Assembly: GCA_036362985.1 (NCBI GenBank)
Contig: JAYGXS010000004.1
Location: 29,908,001-29,972,000, forward strand
Length of the DNA stretch: 64,000 nucleotides
Direction: 5' to 3'
Source of the DNA: Ligula intestinalis
Taxonomy: Eukaryota > Platyhelminthes > Cestoda > Diphyllobothriidea > Diphyllobothriidae
Under the pieces are notes generated by a model. It searched no databases. It saw only the letters and a program-made list of their open reading frames with translations, and was not told the origin of the DNA. A program made the translations under genes and the position numbers. Numbering within the stretch: position 1 is the first letter of the stretch; each line of letters starts with the position of its first letter. Positions 49,201 to 61,200 of the stretch are shown piece by piece.

Positions 49201-52200
49201 AAAAATTCACGAGCTGATTGCCGAAACTCCTCCCGATTGTGAAAACTTGGCCGGTTCAGTTGTTTTCGAACCCACGACAGTAAGAGCAAGGTTTTCCGAC
49301 CACCCCCACCCTTATCAATTGAGCTGTCCACCTTCGACTGCATTAGTGGATTCTATGCGAGTAACTCAACTCAAATCAGGTTGATTCCATGGATCCCGTT
49401 CGGAGCCTTGCAGCTCAATTGTTTAGTGCATTGACTGTACTAGGGTCGTGCTCTTGCTCTGACTGTCTCACATCCTAAAAAGACCGCTGAAAGTTACACA
49501 ACTGAGTTTGCTGGATTATAGCCCGATCATATTTTAAACCATAGACCGTTTACCTCTACGTCTTCAAAAGGCTCAGTAGGCAAAATGGTCTGAGACTATA
49601 ATAAGTCCAGAAGGTGAATGGAGCAATCACTGCTGATTTTCCAAACCACGCATAATCTAAGCATTTCTGACTTTTAAGAATAACCATCAGCTGCTAATGA
49701 CTCACTGCGCGGAAATAATTGCAAACTTAGACGTTGGAAGAATGAGAGACCTTGAATCTTAAGTTTCTTACACAAGAAAGCATAAACAAGTTAAGAATGC
49801 TCAAGGTGCGATCTCAAAAATATCACCAAAAAGCGTGAATGTATGAGCATTCTTTTGGCTCGCACATTTTTGTGCTTTATCAGGTCTCCCGAGATTTATG
49901 AATGAACACTCAACCATCAAAAAGTTAAAAATTTATACGTCTGTTCTTAACTCCATGAAAAAGGCGTTCTATTTTGACCAAGCAGGGTTCCTTGCAGCTC
50001 ACCTACTTCACGGTATTTAACCTGCAAACCCTATGATGGCCAATGTGCTAATTAGCAGAGATACGTGCTATGACCTTTGTGCATTTATTTTCTTTCAATT
50101 TAGATTTTATGTTTCCGTAACTCTCGTTTTCGCGCAAACATATTTTGTAGATAGTGAGGCAGCGAAAAAAACGTACCTGTGCGGCTACACTGACGGTAAG
50201 GGTCACCCGTATAGCCCTCGAGACATTCACAACGACCACGGAAGCAATGAGCATTGGCACCACACGGGCGTTCTCCGAACTTATCATCTGTAAAAAGAAG
50301 AAAGACGGAACACATTTATTCCTACTTCCCAGATATAGCTTATTTATAAAATATCGTAAGCTATTTCGTAAAATTGTATTGTATGGCTGTCGTCAGAGGT
50401 TTTGTTGCCTTTGCCTTATAACAATCACCTGCTTCTACATTTTCAGTAACCCAGTTTTCCCTGTTTTCGTTGAATTACGCCAATATAAGTTCGAATTTCC
50501 CTTTTTTTCTGTAAAATTCCGCCAATATAAGTGTGAATTTCCTTCAGTAAGTAACATGAGTGGCTGATGATGGCTAATAAGCCAGAAATAGAAATTCCGG
50601 TCTCCCTTTGCTTTTTCGAATCCACTTCAACATGCGTTTACGTTGATTGAGTTTCTTCTATTTAGTACATTGAAACAAATATAAGTTTCGTTAATTTAAT
50701 ATTTGTTTATCACTTCACAAAAAATTAAATATTCATTTACACTCGCTAACCAAAAATTAAATGTTAAACCACGAATTACCTAAGACAGTTGGACGGGGAA
50801 ATATATATGCAGACGGCCTTAAAGCTATTTTTTCCAACTATATCGCTGCTTATAGTTGGAAAAAGTTATCAAAGTGTTTAGGGGGCGTACACCACCACTT
50901 TATCATGCATTCATTGATGTTCTAGGCTTCTGGTATGGAATTTTAGCCTCATCATTTATATCGCTAATAAAAAAGATTATTACGCTAGGCAGACGTTTCA
51001 TGCTCTGTTTCACAGCATATTAATCAGGAAATCTTGCTCTGAGCAATGAAGTTCACATTATTTGCCCTATTAGACATTACGAAGACATTGCGTTCCTTTA
51101 ACACCAATTGATCTTTGGATTATCGTATTTCTGCAAATATTCTCATTTTACGATTGAGAAGTCATCTTGGCAAACACCCAAGTCCGTTCTATCGACATAA
51201 ATATGTCTAAAATTCTATTAAATTATATACTTGCTAATAAAGGCAATTCGAACACTCGTATTTGGGTGCACGTATTCACAAGTTGACCTGAATTCACCAT
51301 GCTCCACAAGAAACACCCCGGTCTCGGGTTCATTTCAAAATTTTGCAAAGCAATGTGGAACAGAAGTATCATTGGGATGTGAAATATGTTCCCCATCGAA
51401 AGGTATTTTCAAACAAAGTAGCGGATGTTAACAATATATTTTGTCTTTCGAAACGGGCGAAGTGTGAAAAGTCATACAATGGTGATGAACCAACGCTCGA
51501 GTTAAGTTAGACTAACAAGTTAAGTATTTAACTGAGTTACTTTCTGTTCCCCACTGTAGGCTATTTTTCATTTCAAAAATGGCCGTCTGATAGAATTAAC
51601 GGAGAAGACCGTCACTACAGAGGAACTCGGGTAAACAGTTCGACCTAGAGATCACTACCCAAAGACAAGGATTTCATAGGCAAGTCTACTGAGAAAGAAA
51701 GCCATGACTCCTGTAAAATGGGGAGAGTGATAAATTGGTTTTATCAGTATGGCAGATAAGAAAGGAACTTATAGGAGTCTCTGGAAGCAAATGGAAATAC
51801 TCAAATTTATATAATAGGTTTGTTTAATTACTCCAACTAGGTACTGGTACAGACGCGCAATATAAAATATGCAATCTAGGGGCTGTTAACAAGGTGAAAA
51901 CAGGAAATCCGATGTTATTAGAGAAAACGTTTGGCTTTTGAAGTACGGCCTGTAGCAAGCAAACTTAACTCTAACATTAATGTTACTGTAGCGCAAACAT
52001 AACCATTTCTCTCACCCTTACTTCAAATCTAACAATGGCTTTAACCTATCCGTTAAGCATTATATGAAACCCAATCAGAAAAGAAACTAAAAAAATAATA
52101 TGCCTACCTAAATTGAATAAGTAGAGGTGTTACAGTAATGAAAACTCAAATAATAGGTAGTTAACACTAGGTTGATTTCCTTATTCATCACAGGCCTGTA

Positions 52201-55200
52201 GCCGATTTAAAAAAAGTACTAAGCCATAGTCACATGTCAGATTTTGTATTATATCAGATTAGTCTTATCTTCATTGACACTTGTTGCACTGGCAGATACT
52301 GAAGGAACCTTTACCTTCATTTCTCCCTAAAGACTGTTAATTAATCCGCTCGCGGATTGTTCGAGTAAATGTGCTTATGCAGGAGAAGAATTAATCTGGT
52401 TTCTCCTCTTCTTAAGGTCAAGATGCTAAAAAAACCGTAACTCCGTTTAGGTCTTTCATTTCACTTTAGAGGCGAAAGTCATGGGGTTAGAAATAGAATA
52501 TGTATTTTCATGTGGACTTAAGGATCACTTCTTGACGCGTGAAGCTTTGATCGCAGGGGAACAAGAACCCACCTTCGATTGGATCACAATACCTCCTGGG
52601 ATCACCTTTGAAGCCGGATTCACAGATACATTCCCCATCCTTGCAGATCGCGTTGGTTCCACAGTTAACGTTCGCGCAACTGCCTGTGGATGCGATGAAT
52701 GACAGGGAGGAAGAAAGCATTGGAACGGAGTAGATGCACATCTTATGAATTTCGAAACATCAAAGTTCAAAACTCCAAGCGACCAACGTACCACGATAGT
52801 TGCAGCGGACGAACCCATCACCTGAATAGCCTGCGTCGCAAACGCACTGCCCATCTTCGCAGTGTGCGTTCGCAACACATTTTACGTCACGGCAAACATC
52901 TGGGAGGGGAAATGTTTTCGAATGTCATTAACATGCTAAATGATCAAATTTGTAATGGATGAATGGGAAGATAATATTTCCGAAACTGACGATTCGTTAT
53001 GCTTTTAAGTAATATAAGTAAGCGTATTGATATAGTGGTTCTCTTAAAAATTGTCCATTAATGTCAACTTATTAACTGCTTTAACGGTTTCGCTTTTGAT
53101 GCAGATTATACTTTTCCGATTTTAGAATTCTATTGTGTTGCCGACGTTTTTTCAAGAACATTGTACCTGCGACTTTCAATTATCCACCTAGCACACTCAG
53201 CCTTATTACATCCGGATAACGTTTTACTAAGATATTTTGTTTACAACAATCAATTAATACAAGTAAATTGAAATTGGCGAAAGAGATGTGTTCATGAAAG
53301 CATAAAAAGCGTCGGAATCTGTCTATTTTAAACGAAAAATAATGTATCTCGGTTAGCTCTTGTACACAAGTAAATTTAATTGACGCTAAAATGCAGTCGG
53401 TAAACCCGAGGTGAATTAGCACGCAACTTCTGTATTTATTTTATGCTTTATATAAAGGTTTATATCATGCCGAAATATTCGGGGTCCAGCTATGTTATCG
53501 CGTTCATAATCTCCCAAAGATAAGGAAAAAGAATAGGGGGTGGGTTCTGATAGGAACTTAGCCTGGCCAAATGCTAGTAACATTTGAAGGCTTCCCTGAG
53601 ACGTTAAGCCTAGCCAAATGTCTTTGTTTGTTCGCTCTAACCACTTTCACGCAATAATCGTCCACGTTCGATGAACTTAGCCTCTGGAGAGGACACAGAT
53701 GCACGCGCACCCACTGGTCGTAGTTATTCTAATGCGTCCAATCAGGCTACAAGCGCACGCGCGTAACAATCAGTTATAAGCCACTGTCACCCTTCAGACA
53801 GGGGAGTTGCACATACCGACTGCGAGGCCACCGCCAGTTCGGTCCCGATTGCCGGGCAGTAGCACCGAGGCGGGGAAAAAGAGCGTGCTGGAGATCAACC
53901 AGCGGCAACGACCACCCGAGACAGCAACTCTGGTTTTGTGCACCATAAACCCTCCTCCGGATGGATTCCAAAGTTACGCCCCTTTTTATTGTATTCTTCC
54001 TTGGGGATTCCAACGGGCGTAATTCGACGGAGATAAACGTCATATGTCACCATTACAATAATAGCGACGCAGGTGAGATCGTTTCTTAGACTAACAACAG
54101 GTTCATGGACCAAATTAAATTTGAACTAGCGGAGGAGGACCACTGGCACAATCAACAGAGCTATAGACCTGAACCTAGCCTACCAGGCGTTTCGCACAAG
54201 GCTCGGATCAAGTAGGTCAGGGCCAGTAAGGCAAATGAGTGCGCAGAACCGAGAGCCTACGCGCACAGAAAATATGGTTGGAGGTCGGAGGTCACGTGGC
54301 CAACTTCAAACACTCTCTCACCGTCACACCCGTGACACGGAGAATAACTCATGTGGACAGCAACGAGACATCAGTACACCGGTTGACGTGGGGAAGAGCA
54401 GCAAGCATATTGACTCGCCTACAACTACGCTGACCGCAGGGGGGACGAAGGTCACGGAAACCCACCAGCAGCCAACCTCCGGAAGACCAAATGCAGTCGG
54501 CAAAGGACGGGCAGGTCAAAGTTCGTGCGTCCAGCATTGAACTAATAAGAGGCGGATGGAAGGGCGAGCTGACTCAAGACCACTAGGGACAGCAACCGCA
54601 ATACTCTGACGATGGAAGCGAGGAGGGTTCTGAAACGTCAGTTCAAATATAATTTGGTGCATGAAGTCCCCCTCTTCTTCTTGCTTATCTTTGGGAAAGT
54701 ATGAACGCGATAAATTTATATAATATATTTGCTTCACTGGAAAGTTAATTTTGTACATTCCTTTGGTCTCTAATTGAAACAATGTTTCTCAAAATTCAAT
54801 AGATTTGCCTACCATCTATGCGTTGACAACCGGTGTACGGATCTCCCGTATATCCACCATTGCAAATGCATACACCGTCGCGGCAGTAAGCGTTGGGCCC
54901 ACAACGAGCGGTACATGACTCTAAAATGGACCAAGTTCGTCAGGTGATACCGTTGATATGGTATTAGTATGTCACCGTTCTCGAAGCAACACTGTGAAAA
55001 GCGGTCCATGAATAAAAAATCTGGAAGCTTTACATACCATCTAGATAATCTGTGCATTGAAGCTACATCACCGAGAAACAATGCGTAAAGTTTTCAGGTG
55101 CAAACGATTTGCCATAAGTTGTGATCTCTTACCGGTGGAGCTTTCGCAGGTGGCCCTTATTAGCACGAGAACGGTAAGAAACAAATTGTATTTCGAAGGT

Positions 55201-58200
55201 TACCTAGACCAAATAATATCAGCACGTTGACTCTAATTTTTAACACGGACTAACGTGGACATCTACTTTGCTCACCAGAAGGCAGTTTCGGTTCTAAAAA
55301 GGGAACCTTTCCCCAGAGCGCAATTTTATCTTCTATGCAACACATGCTGTTGTGGCCATTCAAGTCTCTCTTTGCTTTGTCAGATCCATTTCATCGGATC
55401 ATCATAATCACTATGTGACGGTCTGGCGGGTTCACTCTCCTCCGAGTGGATTCCAAAGTAACGCCCTTAGTATGGTGTTCTTCTTTTTGGATTCCAACGG
55501 ACGTAATTAGAAAGGTGACAAAATTCAAAGTCACCGTTACAACATTGTCGACGCAAGTGAGATTGTTCCTCTGACGTTAAAATAATCGGTGACGCACATT
55601 TTACCATGTGTATTTTCGCGGAGCAATTGCTCTTCTACGAAAGTGTCGTGGTTCTGCCAGCCATCACACGGCGTTGGAGTCTTTACATCTTTGGTGACAC
55701 TGTCAGTTGTCACCCCTACAACGTGGCGTCGGACAACTCACAATGTCGAGCATCGCGGAAAAATTGCTGACCATTATGCAGCACAATACAAGCATTCCGG
55801 CATGCGTATTTTCGGCGAAAAAATGCCGAGGTCTGGCGAGGTGGACAGGAGAGAGGCGGCCATATGGCCAATCGACCCGCTAGGACATGAGGACACAATC
55901 TGATTGGTTCCATCTATAACCTTCCTTATTATGTAGTCACGTTCATGGGCCTCAATAAACGATTTCCTCTTCTCACAACCTTGTTCGTTGTTCTCCTTGT
56001 TGGATTGACACAAAAAAACACAAATCTAGCTCGGGAAACCATTCCAACAAGACCATCGTCCAAGATGCTTACTTGACTGATATGGGATGTAAGTACGGCC
56101 GCATAATGAGCAAGTGGAACCCGCAGCAACAACTCTTCGACCAAGCCACGCGCGCTCATACTGTCTCGGGCTAGTCAGACAACGCAAGTGTTTACAGGAG
56201 GCCCTATAAACCTTCATGAAAGTCCTCGGCATCTAAGCACACAGTTCAAACCCCTCACGTGACACTTAACCTACATTTGTGTCCATTCAACCAAAAGCAC
56301 CTATAAGTCCACTCCAAATAGCACACCTTTCCTCTTAAACGTGTGTGATTCAGTTCCTACTTGCTCCTAGTGCCACCACACCTGTAGTGCCTAGCTCCAA
56401 TCGAAGTGCATTTTGAGAAAACTTGCTGCTTCCGGCCTTCGGAAAAGCCAATCACAGGTCAACTCACACAGGACCTCATGTGATGACTGCCGAGCAGACA
56501 TCACCTCAGCCGCCGTCCACTGGCTTGCAGTTGTGCAGGCATCTGACAGTTAATTTCCTACTACAGTAGTCACCAAAGACCATGCAACCTTCATGATGAA
56601 ATTTGACTAGGTATTTAAGCGTATATTTAGTAACATTATTCTGATTTGAATAAGGCGAAGATCACAAATTGAGCAGAATGTATTGACGTCATACTATTTC
56701 ATGACCTCTAATCCATCTGCCAATGGTCATTGCCTGCTAATATAGTAGATTAACTGTCCAATAAAAAGGGTGAAGCTTAATAGGTAAATTGGGTGAGAAA
56801 TATAAGTCAAAAATGTGGGTGCAAAATGAGAGGTAGAGGATGTGGAAGACAATTATCACAGCAAGGTGGTTCAGGTAACAGTGAAAGCCTGTGAAGTGCA
56901 ATTAAAAGAGGGGACAAGTTACAGACCAGTTTGATTTATTCAGTTAATTGAATTATGCGAAAGCCTTTATGTCAGTTAAATCGTCATTTTATTTAGGTTT
57001 ATTAAAAAAATGGACATTCATTTTGTGAAAATTGGGAGTAGTCTCATATCGAAGGAATTTCCTATGCTATTACGAAAGAGAGAACCAAACTGCGCGTCAA
57101 TGTTGATTATACTATGAAGGAACTTCAAAATAAGTAAAAAAAGGTATAGAAGACATCCCTTCAAGAATTGGAAAATTTTGCGAAATTCGTTTAAATTCAA
57201 GTGAAGCCAAATTCAAGAAATCACACTTATTCGCAGTAACATTGCAGATTTGCATTCTTAAAATCATGTTTAGCTATCCTGTGAAGTTTTTTTGCACAAA
57301 ATGCAGTAACAGAGGAGTAAGTGTTTAAATGCACCAATAACACCCAAATGTCCTTGAGCAGACGCAAAATGTCCAACCTGATAGCGCAAATTTAAGACAA
57401 AGAAGGTCTTATTGAATGTAAGTCGTATAGAAATATAGTTTTTTGTGTACTTTACATTCTCCCTTCGCGTTATTTAGAAACGGAACAGACAGTACAATAA
57501 AAAAGTATTTAAAAAATGGCAATGTATATGGCCATCCTTTTGTGAATTCGCAAAATTATATCAGAAAGTGGAATTTATCCACTGATGCGAACAATAATCC
57601 ATTATAAAAAGAAAAGACGGTTCTTTCACCTCCAGTCAAATTAAATCAATTATCTTCAGGAAACTTAGAGAAATTTTCAAAGTTCTCAAATTTCATTTTG
57701 ATATTAAGTTGGAAAAAGTTAATATACGCAGAAGTTCGTCAACTGAATATCCAATCAAAGCACTTTGTAAGAGGTAACCTATTTGGAAAGTTTTTTTATG
57801 AATCTTAGGAATAGTGGTTTCACAACTCTACCGCGGACAAGATTTACTCCCGACAATGTGGTTTTCTGTTTTGACGCATTTCTGCATATCAAAACGTTGC
57901 CGTATTCATTAAAACTAATATCGGAAAACACTTTATTTCGGTAAATGCTCTTTATATGTATCTTATTTAAAAGGTTATTGTGTAAACGCTGAACAGATGC
58001 AGAATTTATAAATTTAGCAATAAAGACAATGAAAACAAGGAAAATGATGACACACTTTTTTCGATGACATTCAATAAATACTTATCCAGTAAGAGTAAAG
58101 ATTACAGAATATTTTGACTAAAGAAACGTCGTTTCTATACATAGAATGTTGTTGCTTCAAGATTTAAATCTAACAAAATATCGAAATTTGTTATCCTAAT

Positions 58201-61200
58201 TTATAACTTTTTTTACGTCTCGAGAACCACGGAATTATGGAGAAAATTTTACTTCTCTTTACAAAAACTTAATAATCCCTATAGTTCTATGCCTGGTGCT
58301 GTTCATTATTATTTCTAAATTTTCCTAGATGCATTCACACTGGTATTCGAGTAATGATCAAACTTATACAAAGTTATGAAATTTGCACGGTCTTTGGCGA
58401 CTACTGTACCTATTCCCCCATTAATTCTGCACAGAACATACTCTTTCTACCACTCTGGCTTTCACGTGACTTCTCTTTTCCCAAGGAACCGGACATGTAA
58501 GTCGCAGTTGCTAGGGTTCAACTTACTTTACTCCCTGACACACATATCGCCCCCGTTTGTCACCTGTGAAAGTAGCGCACAACCATTCTAGGCTTCCTGG
58601 TCTTTGTCGGTAATGCTACCCAGCGTACAGCTCTTTACATGGAAGCATTATTTTCATCTGTGCATGAACTGTAAACCCGACCTCAGAGCACTTACGGCTT
58701 AAATCTAAGGGAAAAAGATAATTGCAAACAAACTAGGTTAGGTGGAAAGCCATCTGTAAGCAGTACCTGACTTCGGCATTCCACATCGAGTCATGCATTC
58801 CTGCTCTGTTTCAAAGTTGTTCATGTTGCCTTCGCAACCACCGTAGGTGAAGGATTCGCAACGTTTTGTCTGCGGATTGAATCCATAGCGGGGCACGTAA
58901 GCCGTACAGGGTCCAGGATCAAGTGGTAAGTCACAGAGACTGCTGGCCGTTGAAACTGTGCAAGGGGAAGAAATGTGAGGAAAGGGTAGTCATGAATGTG
59001 GGCTAGAACAGACTGTACAAAAACCCCAAAAAATAAAGTTGCATTGAATGTTACACGTTGGGCAGTGTAGAGTCGACATTTTAATCAAAATATAGCCTGT
59101 GATCATACATGTTATTCTGTTATTAGCCTTTGGCCGACTGTATAAAATCGATTTTTTGTTTTTAATTTTGCCTTTCGTAACGAGAGTGCAATATTACGGA
59201 TACGAAAACCGCACTTAAGTTGCCAAATTCCGGAGTGCAACAGTTAAGGAAATCAGAAAAAGACAAGGAGAAGAAGAAGCTGCGATCACCAGAACAAGAA
59301 CTTTTATTTTCCTGACGTTTTGGACTCTCAGGAGATAAATTGGCAAACACACGTCTGTTTTCGATAAATTCTCGTCAGACCAACTAAAGGGAATTCATAG
59401 TTCTATTTGAGCGCATATGGTAGACTCAAACCATCGCGTGGATGCCAGATAGGCTTTCCGAAGGATCTAAAAGATACCCTCTAGCTATTCAAAATTAGTT
59501 GGTCAGTGTCTGTTGGCTACAGCAGAGGCAGCTGCCATCAGGCTACGCAGACCGGGACTGTGAGCTCAAAATAAATTTAAACGGCGCCGCAGTTACCATG
59601 GGCGAAACTCGCGAACACGACCGCACACGGTTAATCACTGGCCTCGGGAACGGGTCATCCCAGGGACGGACAAGTCCTTAATTCAACCGCACACACCTCA
59701 TCACCTGTCTTGGCCACCGGTCCCCTAGGCACTGACATTTTGACCTCACTTCACCCCCTCTCTCCCCCACCGACCCTGACAACAACAACAAACCTTCATC
59801 TTTCTACCAACCAGCATAGTGTGTTTGTTTCGGATTCTGTCGAGAATCCTAAACCATCGGTATTATCCCTGTGGGTCATGCAAACTCTCTATAGGAAGAA
59901 AACCACTACCACAAGTTCTCGTTAAAAGCGACAGTTAACAGGCTTTCAAGGCTTTTAGTCTGAGATGGACAGTTAAGTTGAGTAATGTTAAGAGAAAGAT
60001 CATTAGAATTAGTTTATTTACACATTTTCGCCCCGACGGATCCGAGAGAGATGAAGCATAAATCAAAAATTGAAATTCTGATGGAACCCTATCCGCCATT
60101 GAAAGCCAAGGCTAGTTCACTTCGTACAACAGAGGACGTGGGTTTTACGGATAGGATGCTACTCCAGCAACATCAAAAATTACCAGGTTGCAGTTCACTC
60201 GACGGAACCCGGCCATATTTTCAGGTTTAAGAAGACCGAAATCCTCGAAAGAGGTGACACCCGCATGAGCAACGGGCTGCTCTAGTCATGGTTCTCAAGC
60301 CAATAGTCCATCACTAAGCGTAACGATTTCCCGTTCCCATACTGCGTACTGAGACATTGCCGGAATGTAAAAATCAATCACGTGGGCAGGGCTGGGCTGG
60401 GCCCAGTAACATCTCTGAGACAGCGAACATAATTGTCGTGCAATTATCAAACCCGCATCCGACACAGTAAACGAAATCGCGGCCATTAACGACTCGAAAG
60501 CGAAGTGTAAAGCCATCATTGCACCAATTAAGACCCCCAGCGGTGGTTACAGGAGCTGATAATTACAGTACGCATGTGGCTGGCCGCTAAAAACTATGAA
60601 TACCGCGCAAGCTAGGCATGTATCACACCATTTTACGTTAACCTATGATTAAGGGTTCTTGAGAGAATCTGAAACATCAGGAAAATAAAATTCTTGTTCA
60701 AGCGATTGCATCTTCTTCTGAACTGCTTCCTGGAACTCGCATACTCGCTTCTATCGGCAACATCATATAGCTTATGTAACCTTAGTAGTGCCATCCTCTC
60801 AACATAAGAGAAAAGGTTTAGTGGCGTCTACATAGATATCTAAACTCCAATAATGAACTTGAGTTTGTCTCTCTCATATAATGGCATATTTTTCAATGCT
60901 GATTTCCCCTCCAGGCAATCGAATTGCAGAAAAAACGCTAAATGGCATAGTTGATCGATTTTTAAACTGAAATTTTAACATAGTTTTGCAACTGCGTCGC
61001 AGGAGTTTTATGGCTCCAGGCTGGCAAGATTAACTACAAAATTTCGTAATACGTCAGCTCCCAATTTCAATTGTCAAACTGTAGTTTGATTTACTTTATA
61101 AGTACGGAGAGAATCCTCGATCGACATCTTCAGGTTCTATATTGGAGAGCAGCTTTGGATGAGTAGAACTGGCATACATACTTTATTCAAATACTTTTGT

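Larger units (their letters stand above)
48178..50176. other. Intron with local duplications and a SINE-like head
   Basis: Contains the degenerate duplications at 48395-48850 and the tRNA-like pol III promoter at 49255-49335. No missing EGF exon was seen. Confidence 0.55.
50288..52572. other. Intron with hammerhead-like motif and hairpin
   Basis: Holds the family 2 hammerhead-like core at 50564-50590 and a 14-bp-arm hairpin at 50828-50864. The remainder is AT-rich with nothing recognised. Confidence 0.55.
54921..58766. other. 3.8-kb intron with two repeat copies
   Basis: Holds 55434-55573 and 55869-56050, separated by 300 bp of GC-richer sequence that is probably part of the same transposon. 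The span 56250-58766 is AT-rich and shows nothing. No further Kunitz or EGF exon was found. Confidence 0.55.

Noticed and set aside
54235..54540. 101-codon plus-strand frame rich in Thr, Ser and Arg
   Set aside because: Low-complexity composition in a GC-rich repeat-like region, no domain and no splice support.
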